A stretch of 64,000 nt of DNA from Caldifarciminota bacterium UBA2202 (GTDB taxonomy: Bacteria; Hydrothermota; 32-111), in contig DCUY01000104.1 of the NCBI GenBank assembly GCA_002327905.1, positions 8,298 through 72,297 on the forward strand, read 5' to 3'. This document shows, in pieces, positions 16,801 through 25,672 of this stretch. A model generated the notes under the pieces. It was not told the DNA's origin, did not search any database, and saw nothing but the letters and a program-made list of their open reading frames with translations. The translations under genes and the position numbers were made by a program. Every line of letters begins with the position of its first letter. Position 1 is the first letter of the stretch.

Positions 16801-19766
16801 TTACTTTATTATATTTATTCTGCTTGTCTCTGTCTCATCTCCATTCTTTAGAACTGCGAAGTAAACTCCGGTTTTATAGATATTGCTCAATTTTATACTG
16901 TTTGTTCCTTTGTTTACTTTTGCAATTATAGATGTTACTTCTCTGCCTGAGACATCATACACTCTTACTTCAACATTGACTTCTTTTTCGGATGTATAAT
17001 TAATAGATACTTTATCTTTGATCGTAAAGATATTTTTGTTTATCTCTTTTGATTCTGTTATTGGTGCAAATATCTTTATCTTATTTGATACTGCAACCAC
17101 TTCTTCTCCGTCTGTTTCGTACTGGTAAACCAATACCTCTGCATCTCTATTTGGGTTGCCTCTCTTCCTGTCTATGCTTACAACAATGCTGTAATCCTGA
17201 TATGTCTCCTTTGGAAGTGTTATCTCAGTAGTATCAGGTCTGTTGGTATGTCCTGTTACTACTGCATATACTTCTCCGTCTATCTGGATTATCTGTGGCT
17301 TTACTGGGCTTCCCTCCGAGGTAATTACCTTAACCGTATAATTCATCTCAGGATTGAGTCCGTTTATTGTTGTATTAAGTTGTTCAACAGGTTCTTTAAC
17401 TGCTATGTATTCATAAAGAGGAGATGTTGTTACCGTTTCTACTGTATCCTCCGGTTCCGATTCGATAAATGTAAATGCAGTAGGATAATAGTCCCTTGTC
17501 ATCCATTTAATCCTATAGTTCCCGTTGCTTCCTTCACTCCATATATGATAGCCTCTTACCTTCGTCATCAATAAAGGTTTTGTCTCAAATTCAGTCGTAT
17601 GTATTGAGTCTGCTCCTGTATATACACTTATATCGTTTCCGCTGTAGTTGGTTATGAGTTTGTTGCTGTTATTGATATAGTTTATGAATATACCGTTGCT
17701 TGCTTTGGGATACTCATTCTTTCCCATTGTTACATTCACCTTTACTGCATTTGCATCAATTATTCCTTTACTCAATTTTCTTCTGTATATGTCTTTTGTT
17801 TCGTCTGTATTTACCGCCTCATATACAAATGATGTTGCATCTCCATAATAATCTGTTGTAGGTGCATTACAAATTTGGTTGGCGTTGCTGACTGTAGTTG
17901 GCTGAGTCCATTGCATAATGTTTGTGTTCCAAATCTTAGCTATGTAGTTTGTTGATGTATCTATAAATCCTATTACTTGTGCGGTAAAATCTGTTGTATT
18001 ATACAATGAAAACACAGGTGATTTCACAGGAACTTTATCATATTCACCCAAATAAGATACAATAGTGTCATAGTAAATACCGTCTGTATTCAACTCATTC
18101 ATGCTTGTTAATATGTAATCTCCCTCTTCTCTCTGAAGATAACTATGATTTATGTATCCAAGATATGTCTGGCTTGTCGTACTATTATAACCCAGAACCG
18201 GCTCGCTCAGCAATATCGCAGGATTTACCAATGTATCCTCAGGTATCCACGGACTTGATTTGATAGAATAACTGTAAGAGCTCATCCCATCTCTCCATAC
18301 TGCTATCAGTCCGCTCGCAGTTCTTGTTAGTACTGGCTCAGTTCCTCTGCCCAATACCTCAAGATCCCATGTCTGTCCAAAATCTATACTCCTTCCATAC
18401 ACCACACTTTCACCTGTCGTATAAACCATGTCCATCTCGTCAGTTTTTAGCTTTCTTACTATATGCTCCTGATTGTTTGTTCCGAAGGTTTCAGAAGTAT
18501 TGCTCCACATATATGCGCCTATTGTTGACCTGTATGCAACATATCCCACTCCGTCGATTGTAAGTTTCAGCGGTCTGTTGCTATTCAGATATGCCGGTAT
18601 GAAAACCCATCCATACTCATCCGTTATCCCCTGATAATAGAATCCTCCCGGTTGATTGTCTGTCAGTGTTACTGTCAAGCCCGGAATTCCTGTTATTCCC
18701 TTCGTTTCATCTTCTCTTGATGCCTCTATATATATCATATTATCCTTTATTACAGGAACCTCTGTCGGCTTCCCAACACGCTCAATCACCTTATAATCGA
18801 CATCTATTTCATGTCTCTCTATCTGTGTTAGCTCATTAGTATTTTGAACCACAAAATAGTATGGCAGTGTATCTGTAGCAGTAAAAGCAATTCTAATTAC
18901 TCCATTTACATCGGCACTCTTTTCTGCTGTTATAATCTGTCCCTTATTATTCTCAATATGTGCTGATGCATTTGTAAATGGATTACCATCTGTACATCTC
19001 GTTAATCTGATGCCCACTGTATCTAAAAATTCATATTTCACTGTTCGGTCAACAATCTGTGATACAAAAAAACTGTCCATGTCAGGTTCACTACTTATAT
19101 CATTGTAGTCGCTCGTATGCTCTTGCACAAATTGCTTTTCAGTATATATGTATACTCTTATCGGTTTTGATGTATCTTCAAATCTAAAAGTGTCACCCAA
19201 TATTATATAATTGCCATTTTGAATGTTCATTATTATTGCTTTTTCTGGAGCTTGTTCAGTTTGATTACTTGTTGTATCATATTTTACGATATTGTTGTTT
19301 ACAATTATTCGCCAGTAATAATGATTGACACCATCACGCCCCCTTCCTCCTGTTAACTGTATCCCTATTGAATTCCCATCATTTAAATGCAATTCTAGTG
19401 TGTTATAATTATACAGATTATACCAATTATATACCACTAATTGAATATTGCCATGATCGAAAAGGGCATTTGACAGTAATTCCGGTATCTCCTGATAAAC
19501 TCCACCTCTTATTAAATGAGTATCTGCCGGTAAAAAAACTTTTAGATATTTATCTTCTTCATATATATCTATTCCACTAATTGAATTAAACACCGTCCAC
19601 TTGGAATCAATTATACTATCATTGAATCCATCTGAGATATTCTTTATTAAATCTGCTTGTAAATTGCCGATTGGCAATAATGATAACAACATCAATCCAG
19701 CCAATACTAACATAAATCGTAAGTATCGGGGGGGGGGGGGGTTAAACGCTTTTCGAAATTGTTCAT
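16801..19766 (-). CDS. Large T9SS-type secreted protein with C14 tract at its 5' end (apparently out of frame)
   Basis: An exported protein of about 985 residues. The signal peptide core is FMLVLAGLMLLSLL; an N-terminal jelly-roll-like part follows, then a BNR/Asp-box (SIDFGQTW), and the C-terminus (VYDVSGREV, TGVYFAVLKNG) is a type IX secretion sorting domain. The natural start is the ATG at 19766: AGGAGG sits 5 nt upstream and a consensus promoter lies just before. Read from that ATG, eight codons lead into a run of 14 C, after which the frame hits TAG and yields only a 19-residue peptide. With 12 or 15 C it would enter the signal peptide frame. The alternative in-frame start, TTG at 19791, would translate the Shine-Dalgarno itself (TKGG), so I reject it. 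Internal starts after the tract are possible but lack a ribosome site. Confidence 0.8.
19728..19741 (-). repeat. C14 homopolymer, probable phase-variation switch
   Basis: Fourteen consecutive G on the plus strand (C on the coding strand), within the ninth codon and those following it after the ribosome-site-positioned ATG. It is by far the longest homopolymer of G/C in the window. Length changes of one base move translation in or out of the signal peptide frame. Confidence 0.75.
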
Positions 19767-19794
19767 ACTTTCCTCCTTTGGTTAAATTCAAAAT

Positions 19795-19823
19795 ATTATA
19801 GTAAATTTATTTTACCTTGTCAA
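19795..19823 (-). promoter_or_regulatory. Consensus sigma-70 promoter of the poly-C secreted-protein gene
   Basis: On the minus strand TTGACA (19823-19818), 17-bp spacer, TATAAT (19800-19795). The predicted transcript starts near 19788, which excludes the TTG at 19791 and leaves a 22-nt leader with AGGAGG before the ATG at 19766. Confidence 0.8.
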
Positions 19824-19851
19824 CTGTATTGAAGTCCTTTCATAATTCTGG

Positions 19852-21720
19852 TTACCGTGGACACACACTAAACCAGTCGAAGGATGAATTCTCATTTTCA
19901 GAGAATGTCATGATATATTGATTCTTTTCAGATACGGTAATAAATTCTCCTTTTGAAGGACTAAAGAGTATTCTGCTCTTTTCAATCACATTTCCCAAAG
20001 AATCAATTGTTGACAATTTCACTGTGATTCCATCTGATTTTTGAACTCTTTTATCAGGAAAGAATACTATCTCAAAGGTGTCATCCGCCTCTGCATTAAA
20101 AATCAGAGTGTCATCCAAATAGGATGGAATGACTATTTTTCCGTTCCAAAAAACAACTCTGTCAATATATTTCAGAATGTGCGGATTTGCTTTCTCTCTA
20201 TATTCATATTTGAAGCATTTTATCGAATACTCATTTGAAATCGAAAACGGAAGTATCCCGTACATTGATGTGTAATATCCGGATTTCCCCTCTTTTGACA
20301 ACAGCTTCACAGGAAAATTAAAGAGGGACTCTGCTTCAATCAATTTAAGATGCAAAGCAAGATATGAAATGTCAGTCATATTCTCTATAAGAGAGACATA
20401 CAAAATATCCGATTCCTTCATTTTCGAACTCTTCAACAAAAACGGTTCTGCCCGACTCTTCTCTGCCACAGTTCTAAATCCCCATTCTCCCAAGAAGTAT
20501 TCTTTTGCATCAGATGAACAGTTTTCTTTGCTGTCAAACTGCAATTTGCTATAACTGTTCGTTTGTATTAAATCGCTTGTCAGAAGAAGAGATGTCAGGA
20601 GTAAACTTGAAAATATGCCGAATGAAAGAAACTTCAGTCCGTTGTCTTTGAAGAGTATTATTGCCAAAATAATGAAATATGCAAAGAGGTACCTTCCTAT
20701 AACCATAGGAAAGAATAAGACTATAGCGGCTCCTGTTCCGGCTGTTAGAAGAAGCATTGCCTTTCTCTCTCTGCTTTGAAACATTGACGAACATGCGTTA
20801 ATTCCTGAAAAGAGAAGAAGGAAGAGAGTGACTTTCGAAAAAGGATTTCCCGCTGAAGATGAATATGCAAAATAGAGTATTAAAGTCAGTAGAAGAGAGA
20901 CAATTCTGAATTTGATTCCGCCTTTAACTTTTTTGAAAACCTCAGGAAAAGCAAACAGACCTGTTAAAACCAGAAGAGCAAGAAATTTCTCAAATGTCTT
21001 ATGGTAATTGAATATTTTTTCAGACCCGTACCATTTTATCGACCTGAACAAAGTGGGGGCAAGCTGATAATGGTTCAATAAGAGAATCACAAGCAGAGTG
21101 AAAACGAACAAGAGTGCAAGAAGAAACATATTCTTTTTATCCCTGCTCTTTTCAAATGCCAAAAAGCAGATAGGAAAAAGAATAAAAGAGACATAAGAGA
21201 AGAGAAGAGAGAGAATTGAAAAAACTGAGAATAATATAAAATTAAAGATTCTTCCGTCTTCGTAAAATCTGATTAAAAAATAAATTCCGAAGATCATAAG
21301 AACAAAAGCGGGTATATCAGCCATGAATGAATTGGCATAGACTCCTATAGCAGGAGAAAAAAGAATAAGAGCAGTGACAGCAAGAGGATGCTTCGTTTTG
21401 AAATACTTCAGTATTGCCTCAAGAGGAAAGAGCATTGATGCAAATAGCATGTAAATAAATATATGGACAAATCTGTGCGAAAAATTCAGTCTCTCAAGGA
21501 GAGCATAAAAAAGTATCGGCACAATGGAATGCGTCCCGTCCGTTATTTTTACTGTCTCTCCGTGAAAAGGCCAGTCTCTGTCAAGAAATGCCCTTACCCC
21601 GTTTTCAGAGATGAATTTTCCGTTGCCAATATAAATAATATCATCATAATTCATCTCCCTACTTGAGAATATGCAAAAAAAGGATATAATAAACAGAAAT
21701 AATAAAAACCGTTTGACCAT
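19852..21720 (-). CDS. GT-C-fold integral membrane glycosyltransferase-like protein
   Basis: A 622-residue polytopic protein with about ten or more membrane segments in the first 400 residues and a soluble C-terminal part of about 220 residues. The loop after the first segment has an acidic pair (FLDRDWPFHGE) in the position of the catalytic Asp of GT39/ArnT-like enzymes, and YANSFMADIPAF is typical of the second conserved block. Such proteins move sugars from lipid-linked donors onto protein or lipid on the outer face. Donor and acceptor are unknown. It has its own promoter with the -10 box only 6 nt before ATG, so the mRNA is probably leaderless. Divergent from the M29 aminopeptidase gene. 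Confidence 0.7.
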   Translation of the reverse strand: MVKRFLLFLFIISFFCIFSSREMNYDDIIYIGNGKFISENGVRAFLDRDWPFHGETVKITDGTHSIVPILFYALLERLNFSHRFVHIFIYMLFASMLFPLEAILKYFKTKHPLAVTALILFSPAIGVYANSFMADIPAFVLMIFGIYFLIRFYEDGRIFNFILFSVFSILSLLFSYVSFILFPICFLAFEKSRDKKNMFLLALLFVFTLLVILLLNHYQLAPTLFRSIKWYGSEKIFNYHKTFEKFLALLVLTGLFAFPEVFKKVKGGIKFRIVSLLLTLILYFAYSSSAGNPFSKVTLFLLLFSGINACSSMFQSRERKAMLLLTAGTGAAIVLFFPMVIGRYLFAYFIILAIILFKDNGLKFLSFGIFSSLLLTSLLLTSDLIQTNSYSKLQFDSKENCSSDAKEYFLGEWGFRTVAEKSRAEPFLLKSSKMKESDILYVSLIENMTDISYLALHLKLIEAESLFNFPVKLLSKEGKSGYYTSMYGILPFSISNEYSIKCFKYEYREKANPHILKYIDRVVFWNGKIVIPSYLDDTLIFNAEADDTFEIVFFPDKRVQKSDGITVKLSTIDSLGNVIEKSRILFSPSKGEFITVSEKNQYIMTFSENENSSFDWFSVCPR

Positions 21721-21726
21721 GTCAAG

Positions 21727-21754
21727 ATTATAACTTTGAATTTTGATGTGTCAA
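21727..21754 (-). promoter_or_regulatory. Promoter for leaderless transcript of the GT-C gene
   Basis: TTGACA (21754-21749), 16-bp spacer, TATAAT (21732-21727), then 6 nt (CTTGAC) and the ATG at 21720. The expected transcription start coincides with the A of ATG, and no Shine-Dalgarno fits in between. Confidence 0.75.
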
Positions 21755-21770
21755 TACGAATGGAGGTCTT

Positions 21771-22892
21771 ATGCTCTTGGATTCCAGAATTTCAAAATGG
21801 GCTCAGACAATAGTAAATTACTCGGTTGAAGTGAAACCCAAGCAGAAAGTGATGATAAGGGGATCTTATGCGGCTATGCCGTTGATTAAGGAAGTGTATA
21901 GAGAAGTAATCAAAGCGGGTGGGCTTCCTGATTTCCGCCTCTCTGAAAGCGAACTCTCAGAGATATTTTTAAAAGAGGCCTCAAACGAACAAATAATGTA
22001 TGTCTCTCATCCTGAAGAATGGATTATAGAAAATTATGATGCATTCATTAATATAGGCGGGGAAAACAATCTCAAATCCCTGTCGTCTGTTCCTTCGGAA
22101 AAAATAAAAATACTTATGCAGGCAAAAAAGAAATTGAATGAAATTTATTTCAGCAGAGCGTCAAAGAATGAATTAAAATGGGTGATAACGCATTATCCTA
22201 CAAACTCGTCTGCTCAGGAGAGCGGAATGTCATTAAATGATTTTGAAGATTTTGTCATAAGCGCATGCTATCTTGACAAGGAGAATCCCACAGAGGAGTG
22301 GCGAAGAGTGAGCAGGATGCAGGACAAAATAATTGATTTTCTCAAGAATAAAAAGAATTTCAGGTATGTTTCCAAAGATACGGATTTGTCATTCTCTGCT
22401 GAAGGGAGAAAATGGATCAATTCTGACGGAAGGCATAATTTCCCCTCGGGAGAGGTGTTCACAAGCCCTGTTGAGACAAGCATAAACGGCAGAGTCAGAT
22501 TCTCATTCCCTGCGATATATTCGGGAAAAGAGATAGAGGATATCAGCATGGAGTTTAAAAACGGAGAGATAATACGCGCCTCCGCAAAGAGAGGAGATGA
22601 GCTTCTTCAGACGGTTCTCTCTGTTGATGAAGGCGCAAGAAGAGTGGGAGAGGCCGCAATAGGAACAAATTACGGCATAAATAAATTCGTGAAGAATATG
22701 CTCTTTGACGAAAAGATCGGAGGCACGATTCATATTGCTATAGGAAACGGATTTGAAGAGGCGAACGGAAAGAACAAATCTGCGATTCACTGGGACATGC
22801 TTTGCGATATGAAGGAGCAGGGCGAAATATACGGCGACGGAGAGTTGTTTTATAAGAACGGAAAATTTTTAATAAAAGGAGTGGTATTATGA
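21771..22892 (+). CDS. M29-family aminopeptidase
   Basis: A 373-residue metallopeptidase of the AmpS/AmpT/PepS family (thermophilic aminopeptidases), releasing N-terminal residues from peptides in the cytoplasm. Metal-ligand blocks are visible: the Glu in FPSGEVFTSPV, the Glu in VGEAAIGTN, His in GTIHIAIGNG and His/Asp in IHWDML, as in dinuclear M29 enzymes. Length is slightly below the usual 370-410. GGAGG precedes the ATG by about 6 nt. Its last 4 nt overlap the DUF3467 gene start, so the two are coupled. Confidence 0.92.
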   Translation: MLLDSRISKWAQTIVNYSVEVKPKQKVMIRGSYAAMPLIKEVYREVIKAGGLPDFRLSESELSEIFLKEASNEQIMYVSHPEEWIIENYDAFINIGGENNLKSLSSVPSEKIKILMQAKKKLNEIYFSRASKNELKWVITHYPTNSSAQESGMSLNDFEDFVISACYLDKENPTEEWRRVSRMQDKIIDFLKNKKNFRYVSKDTDLSFSAEGRKWINSDGRHNFPSGEVFTSPVETSINGRVRFSFPAIYSGKEIEDISMEFKNGEIIRASAKRGDELLQTVLSVDEGARRVGEAAIGTNYGINKFVKNMLFDEKIGGTIHIAIGNGFEEANGKNKSAIHWDMLCDMKEQGEIYGDGELFYKNGKFLIKGVVL

Positions 22893-23182
22893 ACCAGAAG
22901 AATCTGAATATCAAAATAGAGAAAGATGTGGCAGAGGGAAAATACGCGAATCTTGTGCTGACAGTTCATTCACAGTCGGAATTCATACTTGATTTTGCGA
23001 AGATGCTACCCGGGCTCACTGAGGCATCTGTGCACACGCGCATAATAATGACTCCGTCGCATGCCAAGATGCTTCTGAAATCCATTGAGGAGGCAATGAA
23101 AAAATACGAATCCACATTCGGAGAGATTAAAATTGATGAGCATGCGAAAGACGGAAAGAGCATAGGCTTCACAAACAATTAG
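22889..23182 (+). CDS. DUF3467 protein
   Basis: A 97-residue protein with the hallmark of DUF3467: YANLVLTVHSQSEFILDFA, MLPGLTEA and RIIMTPSHAKMLL, followed by an amphipathic helix. The family is widespread and of unknown function. It overlaps the M29 aminopeptidase stop by 4 nt and its end overlaps the convergent ComEC gene by 4 nt. Confidence 0.9.
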   Translation: MNQKNLNIKIEKDVAEGKYANLVLTVHSQSEFILDFAKMLPGLTEASVHTRIIMTPSHAKMLLKSIEEAMKKYESTFGEIKIDEHAKDGKSIGFTNN

Positions 23183-24519
23183 ATTCTGACTGCCTGATAT
23201 ATAAGCAGAGCAAAAGATAGGATAGCGCTGAATTTGAACTGCTTGTTGAGGGTGAGGATTATTATTCCGAAGAGAAACGCAAATAGAAATGCGTCGATGT
23301 TTAAATTGAAAAAGAGAGGAAGCTTCTCGGAAAATAGAATTATCCTTTCAATGAAAAAATAAAGAATTCTGACAGGAAGACAAAGAAAAGAGAGAATCGG
23401 AATCAGAGAGAGAAGAGAGAGAGGAAGAATCAAGTTGAAGAACGGGAGGAGAAGAAGAGTGAAGAAGGGCGATCCTATTGAGACATATTTGAATCTGAAC
23501 ATCATGAATGGAAATGTAAGAAGCAGTATCAGCATTGATGACGCGAATATTTTATATATTGAATGCTTTGGCGAAAAAATCCTCGAAGTCATAAAGAGCC
23601 CGTAAACAGCTATGAATGAGAGAATAAACCCCTCGTCATAAAAATTTCTCCTGTTCAAAACGAGCATTACAATCATTGAAATGATAAGCATATTTTCATT
23701 ATCGGCATCTCTTGAAAACATCTGTCCGAATATGATTATTGAGATGAAGAGCACTGCCCTCATAACAGGCGGATTGAGATATGTGAGAAATCCATAAAAG
23801 ATGATAAGAGACATTCCTATAAGCATTTTTATTCTTTTGGGCAGAGGAAAAGGAAAGAGAAAGACCATTATTAAAGCAAAAATAACAGTAGTGTGCTGTC
23901 CGCTTATTGCAATCAGATGAATTACCCCGCTGTGCAGAAACCCCTTCTTCAAATCGCTGTTAAGGTCTTTTCTGTAACCCCAAAGAAGAGAATTGATGAA
24001 TCCGTTTATTTTATCGTCAGGATAAAGAGTTTTTACTCTGTTTATGAGAATTGTCCTTATTCTCTCCACTCCGCGCGTGCTCTTGACAGAATCAATAATG
24101 ATAGGGGATGCGGTATATCCTATTCCGCTCTCCAAAAGATATTTTTCATAATCAGTATTGCTCTTTATTTTTTTTATTCGGAAAGATCCGTATATTCTGT
24201 CCCCTTCAAAGAGGGAGACTCTTGTCCTTAAAAGCATCTTCGCATTCCCTGTACCCGCAATGTAATCATATCTTAATGCCCTCTCAACTCTCATATCAGT
24301 AACATAATCATTTTCAGGTATGTTCACTCTATCTGTCTGCATCGAGAGAATAAATCCTGCAAGCACTGCAAGAGCGACAGAGAGCGCGATGATAAATCTT
24401 TTTTTGAAAATCAATAGGGATATGAAAATGAGAGGAATGAGAACAGATGACAGTGCTGTCTTTATGAAAAAACCGGAGATGAGAGAAAAAAGAATATAAT
24501 AAAGAGGATTACCCATCAA
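23179..24519 (-). CDS. comEC: ComEC/Rec2-family DNA-uptake channel, membrane part only
   Basis: A 446-residue multi-spanning protein with the ComEC competence domain. HLIAISGQHTT is the family's central motif, followed by NPPVMRAVLF and the long hydrophobic C-terminal half. An N-terminal OB-like region (about 70-150) is present. The C-terminal metallo-beta-lactamase domain found in Bacillus ComEC is missing; the protein ends in the membrane region, so any nuclease function would be supplied by another protein. It is the last gene of an operon with a J-domain and a roadblock protein, overlapping the latter by 4 nt. This implies natural transformation ability, though only ComEC is seen here. 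Confidence 0.88.
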   Translation of the reverse strand: MMGNPLYYILFSLISGFFIKTALSSVLIPLIFISLLIFKKRFIIALSVALAVLAGFILSMQTDRVNIPENDYVTDMRVERALRYDYIAGTGNAKMLLRTRVSLFEGDRIYGSFRIKKIKSNTDYEKYLLESGIGYTASPIIIDSVKSTRGVERIRTILINRVKTLYPDDKINGFINSLLWGYRKDLNSDLKKGFLHSGVIHLIAISGQHTTVIFALIMVFLFPFPLPKRIKMLIGMSLIIFYGFLTYLNPPVMRAVLFISIIIFGQMFSRDADNENMLIISMIVMLVLNRRNFYDEGFILSFIAVYGLFMTSRIFSPKHSIYKIFASSMLILLLTFPFMMFRFKYVSIGSPFFTLLLLPFFNLILPLSLLSLIPILSFLCLPVRILYFFIERIILFSEKLPLFFNLNIDAFLFAFLFGIIILTLNKQFKFSAILSFALLIYQAVRI

Positions 24520-24881
24520 ACGTATAAGACGGGGGAGAGCTCCTGTGTGAGGCGCCTGATTTCATACCTTGCCAATCCGACATTCTGCTCTTTTCCTGAC
24601 AATGCGTAGTAAATGTAATACTCCTTTCCCACCATTGCAGTTACAATAGTCATTTTACCCGTTATCAGTATTATCTCAGCCATAGCTCCCGCTCCTATCT
24701 CCCTTGAAATCTTCTCCGCGGTTGTCGCAAGAGTCGCCAACTCCGCATCCGCCAGAGATAAATCCGATTGGTCATTCTTTGTATATGATGACAGGGCAAT
24801 GCCGTCTATCCCCACAAGAGAGACAGCCACACAGCCTGTAATTTTCATTCCCGATTCTTTTAATACAACATCAAAGTCCAT
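24516..24881 (-). CDS. Roadblock/LC7-domain protein
   Basis: A 121-residue single-domain protein of the roadblock/LC7 (MglB-like) fold: an N-terminal helix, SLVGIDGIALSS beta hairpin, LATLATTAEKISRE helix and the ILITGKMTIVTAMVG strands. Such proteins regulate small Ras-like GTPases (MglA, Gtr types) in polarity and motility. No GTPase gene is adjacent in this window. Its start overlaps the J-domain gene stop by one base. Confidence 0.8.
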   Translation of the reverse strand: MDFDVVLKESGMKITGCVAVSLVGIDGIALSSYTKNDQSDLSLADAELATLATTAEKISREIGAGAMAEIILITGKMTIVTAMVGKEYYIYYALSGKEQNVGLARYEIRRLTQELSPVLYV

Positions 24882-25543
24882 TATTTCCTCCTGAAAATCA
24901 TATCTAGCAATCCCTTCTTTTTCGGCACATACTTCTGCCTCATAAGATACGCTCTCTTGCTTCTCGGATTAACGCTGAATGTCTGCTTTATAAGCTCCTG
25001 CGCCTTATTCTTCTCATTATTCATAAAATACGCCTCCGCAAGATTGAGCATAAAATCTTCATCCGAAAACATGGATTGCGTCACCGCCTTGTCCATCAGG
25101 TCAATTCCCCTCTTCTTGTCCTTTCCGCTCATAAAGAGCGCATATCCGAAATAAGAGTAAAATTCCTGAGACGGCTGTTTGTTTGTATATTTGTAATTAT
25201 TCTCAAGCCTCTCATAGTATTCAAGAGCCTCTAAGTATCTGTGCTCCTTTATTCTTTTTTTCGCCCGTATGAAATAATGTTCGAATTTTTCATCCATCTT
25301 CTTCTGCTCGACATCTATGCCTTCATTGAATTTTTTCAAGTTTGAATCATACTCTTCCCTCTTTTTTTCATCCGACAAAACTTCGTATGCCTCCGATATG
25401 TCGGCGAACATACCTGTATCCTCTCCTCCATCCTGATTAACTTTGTCCGGATGATACCTCTTGGCAAGCATGATATATGTTTTTTTTATCTCAGCTTTGC
25501 TTGCTTTGGACTCTACATTTAAAATTTCATAGTAATTTTTCAT
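24881..25543 (-). CDS. J-domain (DnaJ-like) protein with TPR-like C-terminus
   Basis: A 220-residue protein with an N-terminal J domain (NYYEILNVE at 3-11, HPDK at 31-34) that would stimulate an Hsp70 ATPase, followed by helical TPR-like repeats (about 95-205: EHRYLEALEYYERLE, DEDFMLNLAEAYFMNNE). It lacks the Gly/Phe, zinc-finger and substrate domains of true DnaJ, so it is a specialised co-chaperone or adaptor. First gene of the operon with roadblock and ComEC proteins; promoter is 8 nt from ATG. Confidence 0.88.
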   Translation of the reverse strand: MKNYYEILNVESKASKAEIKKTYIMLAKRYHPDKVNQDGGEDTGMFADISEAYEVLSDEKKREEYDSNLKKFNEGIDVEQKKMDEKFEHYFIRAKKRIKEHRYLEALEYYERLENNYKYTNKQPSQEFYSYFGYALFMSGKDKKRGIDLMDKAVTQSMFSDEDFMLNLAEAYFMNNEKNKAQELIKQTFSVNPRSKRAYLMRQKYVPKKKGLLDMIFRRK

Positions 25544-25551
25544 AATTTATT

Positions 25552-25579
25552 ATTATATCAAAAGACAGACAATAGTCAA
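25552..25579 (-). promoter_or_regulatory. Near-leaderless promoter of the J-domain operon
   Basis: TTGACT (25579-25574), 16-bp spacer, TATAAT (25557-25552), and ATG at 25543 only 8 nt beyond the -10 box. No Shine-Dalgarno is present, so the transcript would have a leader of 0-2 nt. Confidence 0.65.
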
Positions 25580-25657
25580 TTGTATTTGTCAATGAAATGT
25601 TTTCATCTATTTTGGGAGGCTAAGGCATTTTCCCCTTTACTTTTTAGAAGATTCACA

Positions 25658-25663
25658 TATAAT
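25658..25663 (+). promoter_or_regulatory. Probable -10 box of the GT4 glycosyltransferase gene
   Basis: TATAAT ends 9 nt before the ATG at 25673, with a weak TTTACT-like -35 about 16 bp upstream. No Shine-Dalgarno precedes the ATG. This supports the start at 25673 over the open frame that begins at 25580. Confidence 0.5.
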
Positions 25664-25672
25664 TTTTTCATT

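Noticed and set aside
16801..19791. TTG start at 19791 for the large secreted protein
   Set aside because: It lies upstream of the predicted transcription start and would translate the AGGAGG ribosome site; the ATG at 19766 fits promoter and spacing far better.
22268..22790. Minus-strand frames opposite the M29 aminopeptidase
   Set aside because: Shadows of a well-supported conserved gene.
25580..25672. 31-codon N-terminal extension of the GT4 glycosyltransferase
   Set aside because: No family similarity, no ribosome site, and a TATAAT box lies inside it just before the better ATG at 25673.
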